From NCBI RefSeq assembly GCF_025698545.1, contig NC_068569.1, forward strand, positions 7,750,001 through 7,814,000: 64,000 nucleotides of DNA, written 5' to 3'. Source of the DNA: Gossypium raimondii (lineage: Eukaryota; Streptophyta; Magnoliopsida; Malvales; Malvaceae). The notes beneath the pieces are model-generated. The model saw only the letters and a list, made by a program, of their open reading frames with translations, did no database searches and was not told where the DNA came from. Of this stretch, positions 39,261-51,669 are shown piece after piece; the stretch's first letter is position 1, and every line of letters begins with the position of its first letter. The position numbers and the translations under genes were made by a program.

Positions 39261-41034
39261 ACCAATACGGGAAATCCTGTAACTATCAAATTTCATTTAT
39301 TCAAACGAGACTTATTACTTATCGGGCATTATCGGACATGTGATTAATTTCATACATAAGACATTTATACAATTCACACATATACAACATTCAATTCAAA
39401 CATATTAATATATATAATTTAGTTACACGAACTTCCCTCGTCACTTGCTCGTATACGAAAATCTACTAATCCGATACTTTTTCTTTTCCTCGATCTAACT
39501 CTTTATTTGATCTTTCTGGATCTATATAAATGAATTTAACATCAATTTAATATATTTAATATTCAATTCAATCCAACTTACATCTTAGGCAAAAGTATCA
39601 TTTTACCCCTATACTTTTAAGTAATTTCAATTTCATCTCTAGGCTCGAAAAATGAAATTCATGCAATTTAATCCTTATTCCAAGCCTAGACAAATTTTTC
39701 ATATAACATTTACAGCCCATGTAATTCATAAAATTTAGAATTTTTCCATGAATTTTATATCTTTACAATTTAGTCCCTAAATCACAATTTCATCAAATTT
39801 TATTTACAAAAGTTGTTTATATATCAACAACCTTTCATTTTCTACCATAAATTTCAAAATTTCAGCATACTCATCCATCGTGAAATTTTAAAACTTAAAT
39901 AACTTTGCAAATTGATCCCCAAAATAGATAGATTAAGTTATTACGATATCAAAATGTAAAATTACTAAAAAGCGGGACAAGATTGCTTACCTAATTAAGC
40001 TTGCTTGATGTCTTTTCTCTTAGCTAGGGTTTCATAAAAGTAAATTGGGAAGATGAAGAAATAATATGATATTAGATTTTTATCATCTTTAATTATTTCA
40101 ATTTCCAATTTAGTCCTTTTCTTTCTTGAATTTCCATGGATGAGTCATTATAATTATCTACTAACTCCATTTAATGGTCTAATTGCCATATAAGGACCTC
40201 AAGTTTTGAATTCCATAGCTATTTACTACTTATAGCTACTAGAACTCAACTTTTGCATTTTATGCAATTTGGTCCTTTCTATAATTAAACATGTAATCGA
40301 TAAAATTTTTATAACGAAATTTTATTATGTCTTTCCTATCATAATGCAAACCATACAATAATATTAAAATAATTTTTTTTCTGACTCGGATTTGTTGCCC
40401 CGAAACTACTGTTCCAATTTCACTGAAAACGGGCTGTTACACATCTCATCACATCATCAAGGCTTAGGATGACATGTACATAGATGAATTAATGAAGTAA
40501 GAAAGAAAATGTCTAGTTGTTCTAATATTTGAGTTTGATGTGTTGTGAACAGTAAATATAAGGTATTAGATAGTATAAAGCTTTGATTACTGTTTGGAAT
40601 AATCGTGGTTTGAAAATAGAACTTTTGGGTCCCTTGTTCTAAGTCTCGAGACATTCGAAATGTGTCTCGAGACACAAGAACTTCGAAGCTAAAAAGCTAC
40701 AATATCAATATCATATCTCGAGACATATTGGATTTTGTCACAAGACATACACTCATTTGACTCAAGACAGGATAATTTCGAAGCTAAAGTTCTATAATAA
40801 CATGACACTGTCTTGTGACATAAAAACATAGAATTGAAAATTTTTTAGTTCAGCCAAAGGAGACTCGAAATGAGTTTGAAATGAAATGAAATTTCATTGT
40901 TAGTATAATTAAGTTCTAAAATGGGTAATGTGATATTGATAAAGCTCCAAAATATAAGTATTTTATATAGAAAAGAATGTTCATTGCCATATGTAACAAT
41001 CATTACTCGAGTTTCTCGAGTGAAGGGTGTTATA

Positions 41035-41908
41035 TTTTGTCATGGGAATCACATTGATATGTTTATGGAAAAGTAATTCCCCAAGAGAAAGTTAAATTCC
41101 AAGAAAAATAAATAAAATCAGACATCAAATATTGGATATACTACTGAATTTGCAAGGACAAAAGGAGAATGAATATACAACAAAGGAGCGAGGATACAAA
41201 AGAAATAATTAAAATTTATTATAAATAATATAAAAGTAATTAAATAAATTAATATAAGAATGCATTGAAATAGTCTTTCAAAAGTAATGACTGATGAGTT
41301 TCCAAAAAAAGAAGTGATGGGTTAAAAACAAACGAGGATAAAAATGTAAAATAGGAGCTGCGTTGAAGTTTGAACCCACAGCTCCATCCTCCAGTCGGAT
41401 TTTTGGTTTTAGCTGTGGTGTCAAACACACTGGAACCGTGCCATCCAAACACTATATTTCAATGACGTTACACCAAAAAGGTATTTATACATACTGTTCT
41501 GGTGCTAAATGATTTGACATGCTCAGCCATCCATGTTCCTTTGTCAGTACTTGCAAGCTAAAACAATTTTGAAAAAAGAAATTACAGGTTATATAGATCA
41601 AAAGAAGCCAAAGTCTCAGATAATTCCAAATTCGGCATGATCTGTTTAAGAGAGATACATAGGTGGAAACCATGGCTAAAAGCCAACACACCCGTTTCGG
41701 ATTCCCTCTTTGTTCTGGATTCAAAAAGATGTGGATCGCATATTCGAAGCATGATAATTTTCGGATTCCTCGTTTCGACTCACTCTGGATTGAATCTATC
41801 TTCATAGCTGTTCCCTTTCTACCTACCTATTGATAGATAACATATAAAATGGCAAATGACGTAGGATGTCATTCAAATGCTCGCCTTGAATCCATGTGAA
41901 TTATCAGG
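41035..41908. other. 3' side of the PDI gene
   Basis: Sequence between the outer LTR and the PDI stop codon. Part is probably the PDI 3' UTR. Open frames here on the minus strand (41249-41452, 41485-41805) show no family signature and I treat them as chance. Confidence 0.4.
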
Positions 41909-44900
41909 TCACAACTCCTCCTTCGAACTCACACTGCTGCTCTTCTCCCTCACCTTGGAATCTGAAGTCTTGTTTGGTTTGTCTTTTGGAACTAAAACTG
42001 CTTTTTTGAGCTTAAATGGGATTGTAGCATGTTCCTTCAGGAACTTATAAAAATCCACGACAGTGCGTCCTGTGTTCACTTTCATCTGCCCAATGTCCAC
42101 CATTCAATCATTTTAACTCTCTCTATATCTCATAGGTGGACCAATACAAGCATAACTGAATATAGTTCTTACAGGATCAGAACTCTTTTTTCCCGCCGGG
42201 AAGAACAGCATCGTGGGAAACCCTGCAGACTGCAAACACAACTTGTTTCTACGATGTCTCATTTCAGGCTCAAGTGCAACATAGCCTTTAAATCTTATCC
42301 TTTTTCATTAAAAAGTTCGAAGCACATATTGGTTTAAACTTTACCTTTGCCTTAGGATGTTCATTTGTTGTCCCGTCCATTTTGGCAATAACCAGAGAGT
42401 TAATCCCTCGAAGATGTTGGGCAAGCTTGTTGTATGTCGGTTCCAATGATCGGCAATGGCCACACCAAGGTGCATAGATCTGGTATTTAGGGCATTCGAC
42501 AGAATAAGTCCATGTCAGGAAAGATTTAAATAACCTTTATTTCCATATATCAGGCAACAACAATACCTCAAGCAGGACATCCTTGGACTCGTCTAAAACA
42601 ATTTCATCGAAGTTATCGCCAACCACTTCTTTCACATCCTCGTTATTCTGTGTCAAAATTCAAAAATAGAATTTGGGAGCAGAAAAAGGAAATATAAAAG
42701 TTAGATTACAATCACCTTTGGCAAAATCAATTACAGTAGAAAGATACTTACAGTTTCAGGAATTGGGTCCGACTTATAGAAAGGTTTAAGCCTGCCTGCT
42801 AAAAAGTCCTCTGCAAAAGCCTACAGAAAGGTAGAACGCTGAAGTATACTCAAACCATGGCGTCTTACAAGTTTATTGAAAGACATACGTAGTAGCAACC
42901 GACCAAATTAAAACAGTGTGAGAGAGAGAGACCACCTTAATGTTATTGAATGTCACATCTCCATTCATGGCAAATTTCTTTGCATCATCTCCAGAGTATG
43001 CACGGATCTAGTGATAAATGAACTGTGATTATCAATTCGATGTAAATAGAGCATACAACAAATCTCCTCCCCCCACCCCACCCCACATATTCCATCTTAA
43101 AACATAAAACAAACTGGGGGAGAGGATAAAAAAGGATAAGAGCGGCTTACTGTGGGACCATTTCCACTGACACCGAAAAAATTTGCAACAGGTTTTCCAC
43201 TTTCTTCATTATCCACTTGCACATAAATAGAGATAAGCTGCAAGTAAGTATACAAGATAACTTAGTAACAACTATTGAATTCATCATCAAAGGGAGTATA
43301 TAAGTCTTGGGATATACTGTCATCAGTTTACTAGAATCAGCACATACAGTACCATAGTTTTTTATATTTTCGGATCTAGACAATTTGAAGTTACCTTTCC
43401 CTTGAAAAGTTTTGCTGCTGCTTCTTGGAGTACTGGGATATACTTCTCAGAAATGTTTAATGTGGCAAACAACAACAGCTTGCAACAAAAAGATTATCAA
43501 GTATCAAAAAGATTACACATAAAATCGAGGAATGTGTTATCTAAAAATTCACAATTACGAGGAAAAGCAAAATTATAACGTGCATACGTGCATCTTAATT
43601 GAGCTTTCAAAAATTGAAGGAGCACTCTCCCTGCTAAATATCGTAACCAAAGGAAGCTTGTTGGAAGTTACGAACTCAGATATTGCAGTCTTGACAAAAA
43701 GACCATCTACCACAAGAAAATTCTGGATATATAAGTTCTTCAAAGTAAGCCGGATCAGGATTCCAAGCAATGTTACATATGTCTAGATACTAACCAAAGT
43801 GGCATATTTTTTCAGCATCCTTTTTAAGTAAGACCAAAGCGGGGCGTTTAACTTCAGGATCAATGTGGAAAAGCTTTGCCACATCAGGATTCATAGTTTG
43901 ATAGAAGTTGATATCGTCTAAGAGTTTTGAAGTGGCAGTAAGCTCGTCACTCTCGGGACCCTGTTGTCATTAGAACAGACCAAAGCTGAATTAGAACATC
44001 ATCAGAGAAAGGGTCTTTTTGTATACGTTAAACATTACTATATTGGGTCAAGAGTATGATGACACAAAAGTTTGGATCCGAATCAAATAATGTTGATTGA
44101 ATCAGCAGGTATAACAAGCACACAACAAACTCAAGTAAGCTTAATCTTATAAACCTACTGTTAACAAGAAAAAATTATATAACATGCCAGAGATAAACCA
44201 TACCACCAAAGAGTTCAAGTAGCCCAAGGCAACTTCAGATTCAGATGTTAAAATGCGTTCAGCATCGTCCAGTGTGGTAACGTTGTATATACCAGGTCCT
44301 ATCTGCTTCTTAATCCAGGTCACTATCGCATCCCTGAATCGTCAATGATAATGATTAGCCTGTTCCATTTGAAATGACACTTCGAACCTTCCATTAAACA
44401 AAGATAATACATTGTTCTCTTTTCCATGATTAACCAAAAGCAAACTGCACCAACTCAACCGACTTATTAAAAAAAATTAAGGTGCAATAGAAAATCAAAA
44501 GCCTGTGATCCTAAATCTGTTTTTGGATTCGAAACTTACTTGTTTCGAGCAGCAGGATAAAGCGTGTGCTTTCCATCGACAAGGAAATATATAGTAGGTA
44601 AACCTTCCACGTCATACTCTTCTGCTAGCTCATCCTCCTGCGTGGCATCCACCTTGGCCAGCACAACTCCTTCTCCTTTCATCTCCGTGGCCGCCGCGGC
44701 ATATTCCGGAGCCAACGACTGGCAATGCCCGCACCAAGGCGCGTAGAACTCAACCATCCCGAACTTATTATTCTTGATGAAATCGCTGAAGTTTCCTTGC
44801 GTTAAAACGACCACATCCTTCTCGTCGATTTGGGGCGCTTTGTACGGATCCGAAAGGGGGTCATCGGTCTCTTGTTCGCTTCCGGAGTCTTCATCTTCTT

Positions 44901-45102
44901 CGTCGTCTTCGGGGAATTGGTCATCGTCTGAGTCACTCAAATGAGGGAGTGAAGCAATGTCGACGCTTTTGCCTTCCGTTTCTTCGAGGAAACGGAGGTC
45001 CTCATCGTCTTGTTCGTCGTTTGTAGAGATGGAAGGAAGGACAGTAGACAAGAGGAGGAAGGAAACGAGGGAGAGAACTAAAAAGCACCGAAACGACGTC
45101 AT
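41909..45102 (-). CDS. PDIL1-4: Protein disulfide isomerase-like protein, PDIL1-4/1-3 type
   Basis: ER-lumen oxidoreductase that forms and reshuffles disulfide bonds. Twelve exons (45102-44540, 44333-44204, 43960-43795, 43706-43588, 43478-43395, 43237-43151, 43007-42936, 42820-42752, 42647-42567, 42479-42345, 42229-42173, 42085-41909) join in frame to 579 residues. Residues 1-27 are a signal peptide. Residues about 50-82 are a very acidic stretch typical of this clade. Thioredoxin domain a has WCGHC at 123-127. Non-catalytic b and b' domains follow. Domain a' has WCGHC at 462-466. The tail is SSVSSKEEL: the last four residues are KEEL in place of the usual KDEL, probably still an ER-retrieval signal. 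No damage seen. Both catalytic CGHC sites are whole, so an active enzyme is expected. Confidence 0.94.
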
Positions 45103-45160
45103 TTTCCTGAAATGGAAGCTCAGGTGAGATCAGAGAAAGTGGAGAGATTTGAGTAGAATT

Positions 45161-45169
45161 TATTTATAG
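45161..45169 (-). promoter_or_regulatory. TATA box of the PDI gene
   Basis: CTATAAATA on the minus strand about 60 bp before the ATG at 45102, consistent with a short 5' leader. Confidence 0.6.
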
Positions 45170-45226
45170 CGCGGAATGAATGGGAAAGGATGTCAAATTG
45201 AACAACAAGTCAACATCACATGCAAC

Positions 45227-45232
45227 GACGTC
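45227..45232. promoter_or_regulatory. Possible bZIP site GACGTC upstream of PDI
   Basis: Palindromic GACGTC about 60 bp upstream of the TATA box. ACGT-core sites are bound by plant bZIP factors, including those of the ER stress response that induce PDI genes. No complete ERSE (CCAAT-N10-CACG) seen. Function is inference. Confidence 0.3.
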
Positions 45233-45355
45233 GCTCTTTTCGAGGAGGATTTCGTTTAGACGTGAGATATTACTAAAAGTTTTAAGATTAATTTAAGAAA
45301 ATACACGTATGATTTCCTTTTTCTTTGAACACGTCATATGGTTATTCTTAATGTA

Positions 45356-46071
45356 TTTTTTTTTATAGAAAATCAGCGACCTTTATTGAGCATCGAAAAC
45401 TAGGTGCTTCGGTGCCTTTTCACAGCCCTAAACCAGAGATCAGCGAAAACAAAATGCAGAAAAATAAAATCTAAAAAAAATTAGGTAGCTAGCAGCAAGC
45501 TTGGAGATCATCGAAATGAAGCTGAGAAAAACTCCAAGAAGAAACAACAAGAGAGAAACAGTCCATGATCAGCGAAGCATACAACAGCACAGGCCCTCCT
45601 CTAAAGTAATCGGCATCGCCATTGCTTAGACCGGCGGATCCACCCACCACCGGTCATACTCCACAGCTCCTCTCACTTATTCAGGTACCTCTTCTATCCG
45701 AAACTTATCATTTTCCAACGTGAAGCCATGTTTAGCTAGATAATGAGCTGCTTGATTCCCTTTTCTGGTGATAAATTTGAACTGGCACTGTTGAAAGAAA
45801 CCAAAGAGAGCTTTCCCATCCGCTATGATTGCCCCGATACTCGATCTATCAACCCCTGACCCAGATAATTTCTGAACAATTGATCGCACATCCCCTTCCA
45901 GTTCTACACAAGAGAAACCCATAGAATCGGAGGCCATGGATTGCAGCTCTAGCCTCGGTATCGAACGAATCTGGTATAAAATCGTTCCGAATAGTGCAAG
46001 CTCCCATCACTAGCCCTTCGTGATTTTGAATTAAAATGCCTGACACCGACTTTTGTTCATAAGCTTGCACT
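45356..46071 (-). mobile_element. LINE 3' fragment with RNase H-like domain
   Basis: 5'-truncated non-LTR retrotransposon on the minus strand. Its RNase H-like (RVT_3) region is read in two frames with a +1/-1 shift between them. The first frame has VSGILIQNHEGLVMGACTIR and DTEARAAIHGL. The second has VELEGDVRSIVQKL and ITRKGNQAAHYLAKHGF, where the GNQAAHYLA motif is the usual end of this domain. A 3' UTR of about 310 bp follows, ending in a short poly(A) (T9 on the plus strand, 45356-45364). Reverse transcriptase and endonuclease are absent. No convincing target duplication was found. Confidence 0.8.
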
Positions 46072-46585
46072 ATTCGAAATGACGAAGGTTAGCACCACAG
46101 AATGAATATTTTTCAGTTATAAAAATATTACTTAACTAATGACTTTTTAACATTTTTAAATAAATAAATAAATAAAATTAAGTGAAAAGTAATTTAAAAT
46201 AATTACAATACACCTATTTACTTTCACGAAATGACCACAATACCCTTATTTAATTTGGTGGCTCTTTAAGAAGCTAAATGCCATCCCTCGTATAGAAGTG
46301 TTAATGGGTAGAATTTGATTCAAAATTTTAAGAAAAGTTTCATTCTAAAGTAAAAAATCCCGAGCCTAAGCCTAGTTCACACATATTTATCCCAATGATT
46401 GTTTCACTATTCAAGTAATAATAATTTAATTTTAATTTTAATTTTAATTATACAACTATATAAATATTAATTAAAAAAATTATCACACATATTATTATCA
46501 AAATTATTATTTAAAATACATAATACAATAAATAATAAAATATATAATTTAAAATTAATTAATAATAAAACATGCGATATACATG
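46072..46585. other. Spacer between LINE fragment and PHF5A promoter
   Basis: AT-rich; part near 46300-46400 has a worn small-element feel ('gtgttaatgggtagaatttg'). No gene recognised. Confidence 0.35.
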
Positions 46586-47240
46586 ATATTAAAAGAAAAT
46601 AAAAAATATTAAAACAAACTAATCTGTGCTGAAATTGAAAAATTGGAATCCAAACCCAAGTCGGTCTCTAACATTAGGTAAATAAATAAATAGTAAAATA
46701 TCTACCTTGAAATTCGGGCTCTGTGGATCCATGGCCCAAAGATTATAACAGTTTCGGCCCGTCCCCTCGTTATTTACAATTTTGACCCACTTTATTTACT
46801 TAATTAATGAAAAAAACAGTATAAAACCCGTCGCCAAACCCTCTGTTTCAGTTTCACTGAATCTGCTTCTCGACTTCTCTGGATTGTCCCTCTTTTCTCC
46901 CTTCACATTGGGTAAAATTTGCTCACCTCTTGTTATTTGATTTTCTTTTCTGTTTTGAACTGATTTTGTTTTGTTTTTATTTGGATTTCAGATTTCTAAA
47001 TCCATGCTGTAATTTAATTTCAGCTTTCCTTTGACTGCAAAATATCTTTTTAATTTTCATTGAATGCTGATATATATTTAAATATATCTGGGTGTTCTTG
47101 TTGTTTTGTATCGATTTTCTCTTTTTCTTTTCGATGCTTTGAATTTTAATTTTTTATAAATATATCTGGGTGGTGTTGTTTTGTATCGATTTTCTCTTTT
47201 TCTTTTTGATGTTTTGAATTTTAATTTTTTATACATCCTA
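46586..47240 (+). repeat. Duplicated promoter/5' leader block, copy at PHF5A
   Basis: Collinear with 52474-53075. Contains the TATA box, the non-coding first exon, its splice donor and the first ~320 bp of the leader intron. This copy has an extra ~72-bp tandem unit (about 47085-47157 repeated at 47158-47230, 'tatatctgggtg...gattttctctttttctttt'). Confidence 0.88.
46819..46825 (+). promoter_or_regulatory. TATA box of PHF5A
   Basis: TATAAAA about 90 bp before a 5'-leader splice donor (gt at 46912). The same element is kept in the duplicate at 52726-52732. Confidence 0.6.
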
Positions 47241-47681
47241 GCAATATCTAGGAAGCAAAAGAGAATTAAATGAACATGAGCAACAAGTGTAACGATAAAG
47301 GGTATCAGAATCTTATTAAGTCCTGTCTTTGATTTGTGATGTTGGTTTTTGGATTTTCTTTATAGTACTCGTTGGTATCCTCTGAATGTTGAGGAGAACT
47401 TGAGTGTTTATCATCCTCTGAATGTTGAGGAGAACTTGAGTGTTTATCTTATAATTAGGGTTGTGTTATGGCTAATTAATTATCCTTCCATCGCAGTATC
47501 TAGGGAACAAAAGGGACTTTGCATTAAATGTGTATTAATAGTAACAAAAGAAGGGAATCAGGGTCTTAGTAATTTCTGTTTTTGGTTTTCTGATGTTGGG
47601 TTTTTGAATTTATTTTTATATTACACTTCTTCTATTGTTTGATTCTTGTGCTTTTCTGACTAGGAACGAGTTTGGGTAGCC

Positions 47682-48014
47682 ATGGCAAAGCACCATCCTG
47701 ATTTGATCATGTGCCGGAAACAGCCGGGGATTGCAATAGGACGATTATGTGAGAAGTGTGATGGCAAGTGTGTAATCTGTGACTCTTATGTCCGTCCTTG
47801 CACGCTCGTGCGAGTTTGCGATGAATGCAACTATGGGTCGTTTCAAGGTAGGTGTGTTATCTGTGGAGGGGTGGGGATATCCGATGCATATTACTGTAAG
47901 GAGTGTACTCAGCAAGAGAAAGATCGCGATGGTTGTCCAAAAATTGTTAATCTCGGGAGTGCTAAAACGGACTTATTCTATGAACGTAAAAAATATGGTT
48001 TTAAGAAAAGATGA
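47682..48014 (+). CDS. PHF5A: PHF5A/RDS3 splicing factor (SF3b 14b subunit)
   Basis: Complete 110-residue protein in one coding exon. It is the small zinc-binding subunit of the SF3b part of U2 snRNP and helps recognise the branch point. Starts [16 protein letters not shown] and ends KYGFKKR, the conserved family ends; length equals that of other eukaryotes. CxxC pairs are visible at [26 protein letters not shown] and YYCKEC, making the knotted three-zinc fold. A 5'-leader intron is likely: donor at 46912, acceptor ag at 47662-47663 (ctgactag), 19 bases before the ATG. The leader includes a ~36-bp tandem repeat 'catcctctgaatgttgaggagaac' region at about 47380-47450 within the intron. No damage. 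Confidence 0.97.
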   Translation: MAKHHPDLIMCRKQPGIAIGRLCEKCDGKCVICDSYVRPCTLVRVCDECNYGSFQGRCVICGGVGISDAYYCKECTQQEKDRDGCPKIVNLGSAKTDLFYERKKYGFKKR

Positions 48015-48989
48015 TTGATGTTTACCTGTTGTGATTAGGTCTTGCTGGTGCTAATGTTGCAGGGATGTCGGATTTTAGAATATGTTGGTATCACAGAGAG
48101 ACATTAGGTCTTTAGAATTATGTTATTTTAAGAACTATAGTTGATTGTACCAGGGGCCTAATTTATTTCCACAGAATCTGGTATGGAAATATCTGGTTGC
48201 ATTCTATATGAAGTTCTATTGCTGATTTACACTTATTGATTTGTAGTTTATCCTATGTATGTACATGTGTGGTTTGTGGGTGAGCTTTTGCTAGCAAATT
48301 TTTCTCAAGTCATCATTTTAGGCTTTGCATATCTCGTGCTTGTGCCTGTCGACGTTAGTGATTCTCAGGTCGTTGTTTTAGGTTTTTCAAAGTTTTTAAG
48401 TGCTTTATTACTTGCATTATCTGCTTCTATATGCTCTACATTCTTCTTGTGTTACTTGTGCATGAAGTAACACAATAAGACGATCCTGGTTTGAATAAAT
48501 AAATAATAGATGGATATTGAAAGGAAAGATGACCTATCAATTGTAAAGGGCTCCCAACTAGTTAATATAAACCGCCAAGCTCTCTCATCCATACACTTGA
48601 TAAACACCCTTATCATTGCCACACTTGATAAACACCCTTATCATTGCCTTCAAATAGGCGTAGTTAGAGCCATAGAATTGGGGTCTATTCCTTCCATCTC
48701 TGATGCAATTCAACAATAGGCTCTTCACCTAGTTGGTCAAGTGTCCAGCTTTGATACCCATTGAAAGTGCACTGAATTTACCTGCCAGTTGTAACTTGTA
48801 GAAATAATTGGAACTGTAGAAGTATAAATGGAAACATAAGTTTGTTACATGGTTCAAAAAACTATTCTATGTCTATGGGGTTTTGCCTAGAGAGTAATTC
48901 TTTATTAAACTCCAAGTTATTTCAAATGTGCAAGCTATGTCAATATTTAGATTAAAATACTTGTTTCATACATCTCATTCACTATATAT
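48015..48989. other. PHF5A 3' UTR and spacer
   Basis: The first ~450 bp are probably 3' UTR; chance open frames at 48255 and 48510 lack family features. A short tandem repeat 'cacttgataaacacccttatcattgcc' occurs twice at about 48593-48647. Confidence 0.4.
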
Positions 48990-49888
48990 TTAACTCGATC
49001 TATTGAAATACAAGTAGGGTTAGTATGGAACTTGCCCCCTATGTCAAGAATTTCTTTCTTTTTTCTTCATTACCCTACCTTCCTTATTCTTCTCATTTTC
49101 TTCACTTTTCATCTACTATTTTCTTGCATCTAAACTGATAAAAATATTCTCTAGAATCTCTACTTCTTCTTTTCTGTTTGATGTCTAAGTAAGTTTTCAA
49201 GAATTTTTTGTGAAACGACGAGTTTTCATGGCAAAGGATTAAATTGTAAGAAAAATAGAACTTTCTCTTCTCTAGCTAACTCTCACGATGTTAGTGTTTT
49301 TATAAGTTAAATTCTATCATTAGTTCTTGTATTTTGTAAAAGTGGTGGATGCAGTAATTATAATTTGATCATTTTTAATCTTTATACTTTTCATAATTTA
49401 AATTTTAGTTTTCACCAAACGATAATTGTTAAATTCATTTAGTTAAGTTTTGCTATTTTCAAAATTTGACGAGGCAAACATATTATTATATGTATAATGT
49501 CATGTCAATTTGTTAAGTATTATTTTATTAATATTTTAATTATAAATGGTGGTATAAAAGGAAGGAAAATGAAGAGAATTCATCATCTTTTCACATTCCA
49601 ATGTGAGAGAGAGCTAGAGAAGAGAGTTTTATTTATTTTTAACAATTTAGTCTTTTGCCATGAAAAGTTGAAAACTCACATTTTCACGAAATATTTTTGA
49701 AAATTTCTTTAGACACCAAAAAAAATATGAAGTAGAGAGAATATGTTTATCAGTTTAGAAATAAGAAATAGTAGATGAAAATGCAAAAATGGAAGGAAAG
49801 TAGTGAAGATGAAGAACGAAAAGAAAGAAATTCTTGATAAAAGGTTAAGTTCGATATTAACCCTACTTGATTTCAATAAATTGAGTTA
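48990..49888. repeat. Long inverted repeat (about 300-bp arms)
   Basis: Left arm about 48990-49287 and right arm about 49603-49888 are imperfect reverse complements, with a spacer of ~315 bp. Matching stretches: 'caagtagggtta.tat.gaactt', 'tcaagaatttctttcttttt', 'catctactatttctt', 'ctaaactgataaa.atattctct', 'gagttttca....tcatggcaaa.ga.taaattgt' and 'ctctcttctctagct'. A transcript across it would fold to a long hairpin. Likely a foldback-type transposon or an inverted duplication. No target duplication found. Confidence 0.8.
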
Positions 49889-51669
49889 AATTGTCAGTGT
49901 GTTTTGAAGTAACATAACTATGATATATTATTAGTGGTTGATCAATTACAACACTTTCAATGTAGTGGTTATTTGTCAAATTGTATTTCTTCTCTAACCA
50001 TTGTTAATTTGTTTGGAAGGAATATTAACCCAAGCAAAGTTGTGAATAGTATTGTTTTTTTCTCCTTTGCTTTATTGTAGTGTAATTAATTAATGAAAGT
50101 TTATTTTATATGAAAGACATATTTAAAATTATTTTACAAGACTTTTTTTAATAAATTTATTTGAAAGAATTTGGTCTCTAGAATTACAAACACAACACAA
50201 TCATAAATATATTTCAATTGTAAATACATGTCTAGATAATTATAGAGTAGTTACAAATTAATAAGTATAAATGGACAAAACTTGAATATGGTTACTAAAA
50301 AGCTCAAAGGATAATTTAGTAATTTCATGAATAAATTTATTGGGTGCAATAACACAATTATATAAGGACAAAAATGGTACTTGAAAGAATTTTTACATAT
50401 ATTCTTTTTCGCTCAGAAAAGAGAGTACCAATTTATTTTTTTATTTTTCTTAACATTCTTCTCTTTGGCAATGTTACTAGACATAAGATAGAGTGCGTAG
50501 ACTTAAGTGCTTTTGCATTAATTTTTTTCGGTTAACGCTTTACAACGCCCCTTTTATCTTGTAAGTCACTGTCACTTTAGCTTAGTGACTTACACATGCT
50601 TGTATAAATTTTAACTATGCCTTTTCACCTTCGTCATCTACTAAAACTCGATGATTTACACTATTGTAGTCCGTATGAATCATATGTTACACTGTTGTGA
50701 TCCGTATGAATCATATATTGTATTGTAAAATTTTCAAAATTATATAGCATTACGTTATATTATGGAATTTTACTACATTTTGTATCAAGTTAGACCAATC
50801 ACTATTAACCAATAACCTATAGAACAGAACCATCACTTGGTTCAAATCTCCACAGGGAAGTAACCTTTTATTTGGGCAAATAAATATTAACCTCTAGTAG
50901 GAAAATGGGCCCTCATTGTCGTGGGTTGGAATATGTCATTGCCAAGCCAATGGCAATAGCTTTCTTTTAACTTAATTAATTTATATATAGTTTTAGACCC
51001 TTTGAATAGATGATGTATTTATATGTGGTTAATGTAAAATAACAATGGGAATAAGATGAGATACTATAATATGAGATAAAAAAATTGAATAAATTGCATT
51101 GAAGGAAAACACGAACATTAGTTGTAGAGTGAAAGGAGCTTTTTAATAATAATGTGACAATGGAAGCAAGATTTGTTAGAGAAAACAGAAAACCAATTAA
51201 TCAACTGCTTCCATTTTGTAGTATTCCATACTATACATTTAATATATACACTTGAATTTCAACTAGCATATGTTAAACCACACCTTTAAAAGTTATTACA
51301 GAAATCAATTGGATTAAATTTGGATAGGACAAATGGTCTTTGCTACACCTCTTAAGAATTTCTATTGCTCCCTCTTAACATTTTCAAACCTATATAAAAA
51401 TATATATTTTAATTTATTAATTACAATCCATGCTCACATCTTCTAAGCCCTCTTTTTTCCCTTTTCTTGAAATCCAAGTACAGCATCCTTGAGCTGAGAA
51501 GACATTTATTTTGGAACACCATGGAAACCAAATGGAGTAACACATCAATGTGAAAAAAAGCTTCTTTCAGATAATTACATTTTCCCTCGTAAGAACTAGA
51601 AGCTGGATAGAGTTCAAGGAACCATTATGAAGGCCGGTGATTGTATCCTCAGCATCGGCATATCGGCTA
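49889..51669. other. Spacer with no recognised gene
   Basis: AT-rich. The stretch from about 51430 to 51669 is less AT-rich and may be the decayed 3' UTR of the NLP fragment that follows. A direct repeat 'tgtagtccgtatgaatcatat' occurs near 50665 and 50697. Confidence 0.4.

Larger units (their letters stand above)
34394..40446 (+). mobile_element. Middle solo LTR with 5-bp target duplication, itself interrupted
   Basis: Solo LTR 34399-40441, starting TGTAACACCTCTAACCC and ending AAAACGGGCTGTTACA, flanked by the exact duplication CATCT (34394-34398 and 40442-40446). Without its own insertion it is about 3.13 kb, close to the 3.05 kb of the copy at 10464-13515, and homologous to it. Compare 'taccgaga' and 'gtgatagtgtgatg' phrases near 38310 with those near 10940. 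It holds 'acacgcccgtgtgg' palindromic repeats (34630-34990) and imperfect tandem 'caggaagctc' units (38820-39260). No internal region. Fossil, probably Ty3/Gypsy. Confidence 0.85.
32873..41034 (-). mobile_element. Outer solo LTR (minus orientation) interrupted by a nested solo LTR
   Basis: Fossil. The pieces 32873-34398 and 40447-41034 together form one LTR-like unit of about 2.1 kb. On the plus strand it begins TGTAACACCCCTAAAATCG and ends AAGGGTGTTATA. Phrases such as 'gattaaattgtaaatat' are reversed relative to the first LTR, so it lies on the minus strand. It is split by the solo LTR 34399-40441. Its own target duplication is not clear (TTTAT and TTTTG). Oldest layer of the nest. Confidence 0.65.
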
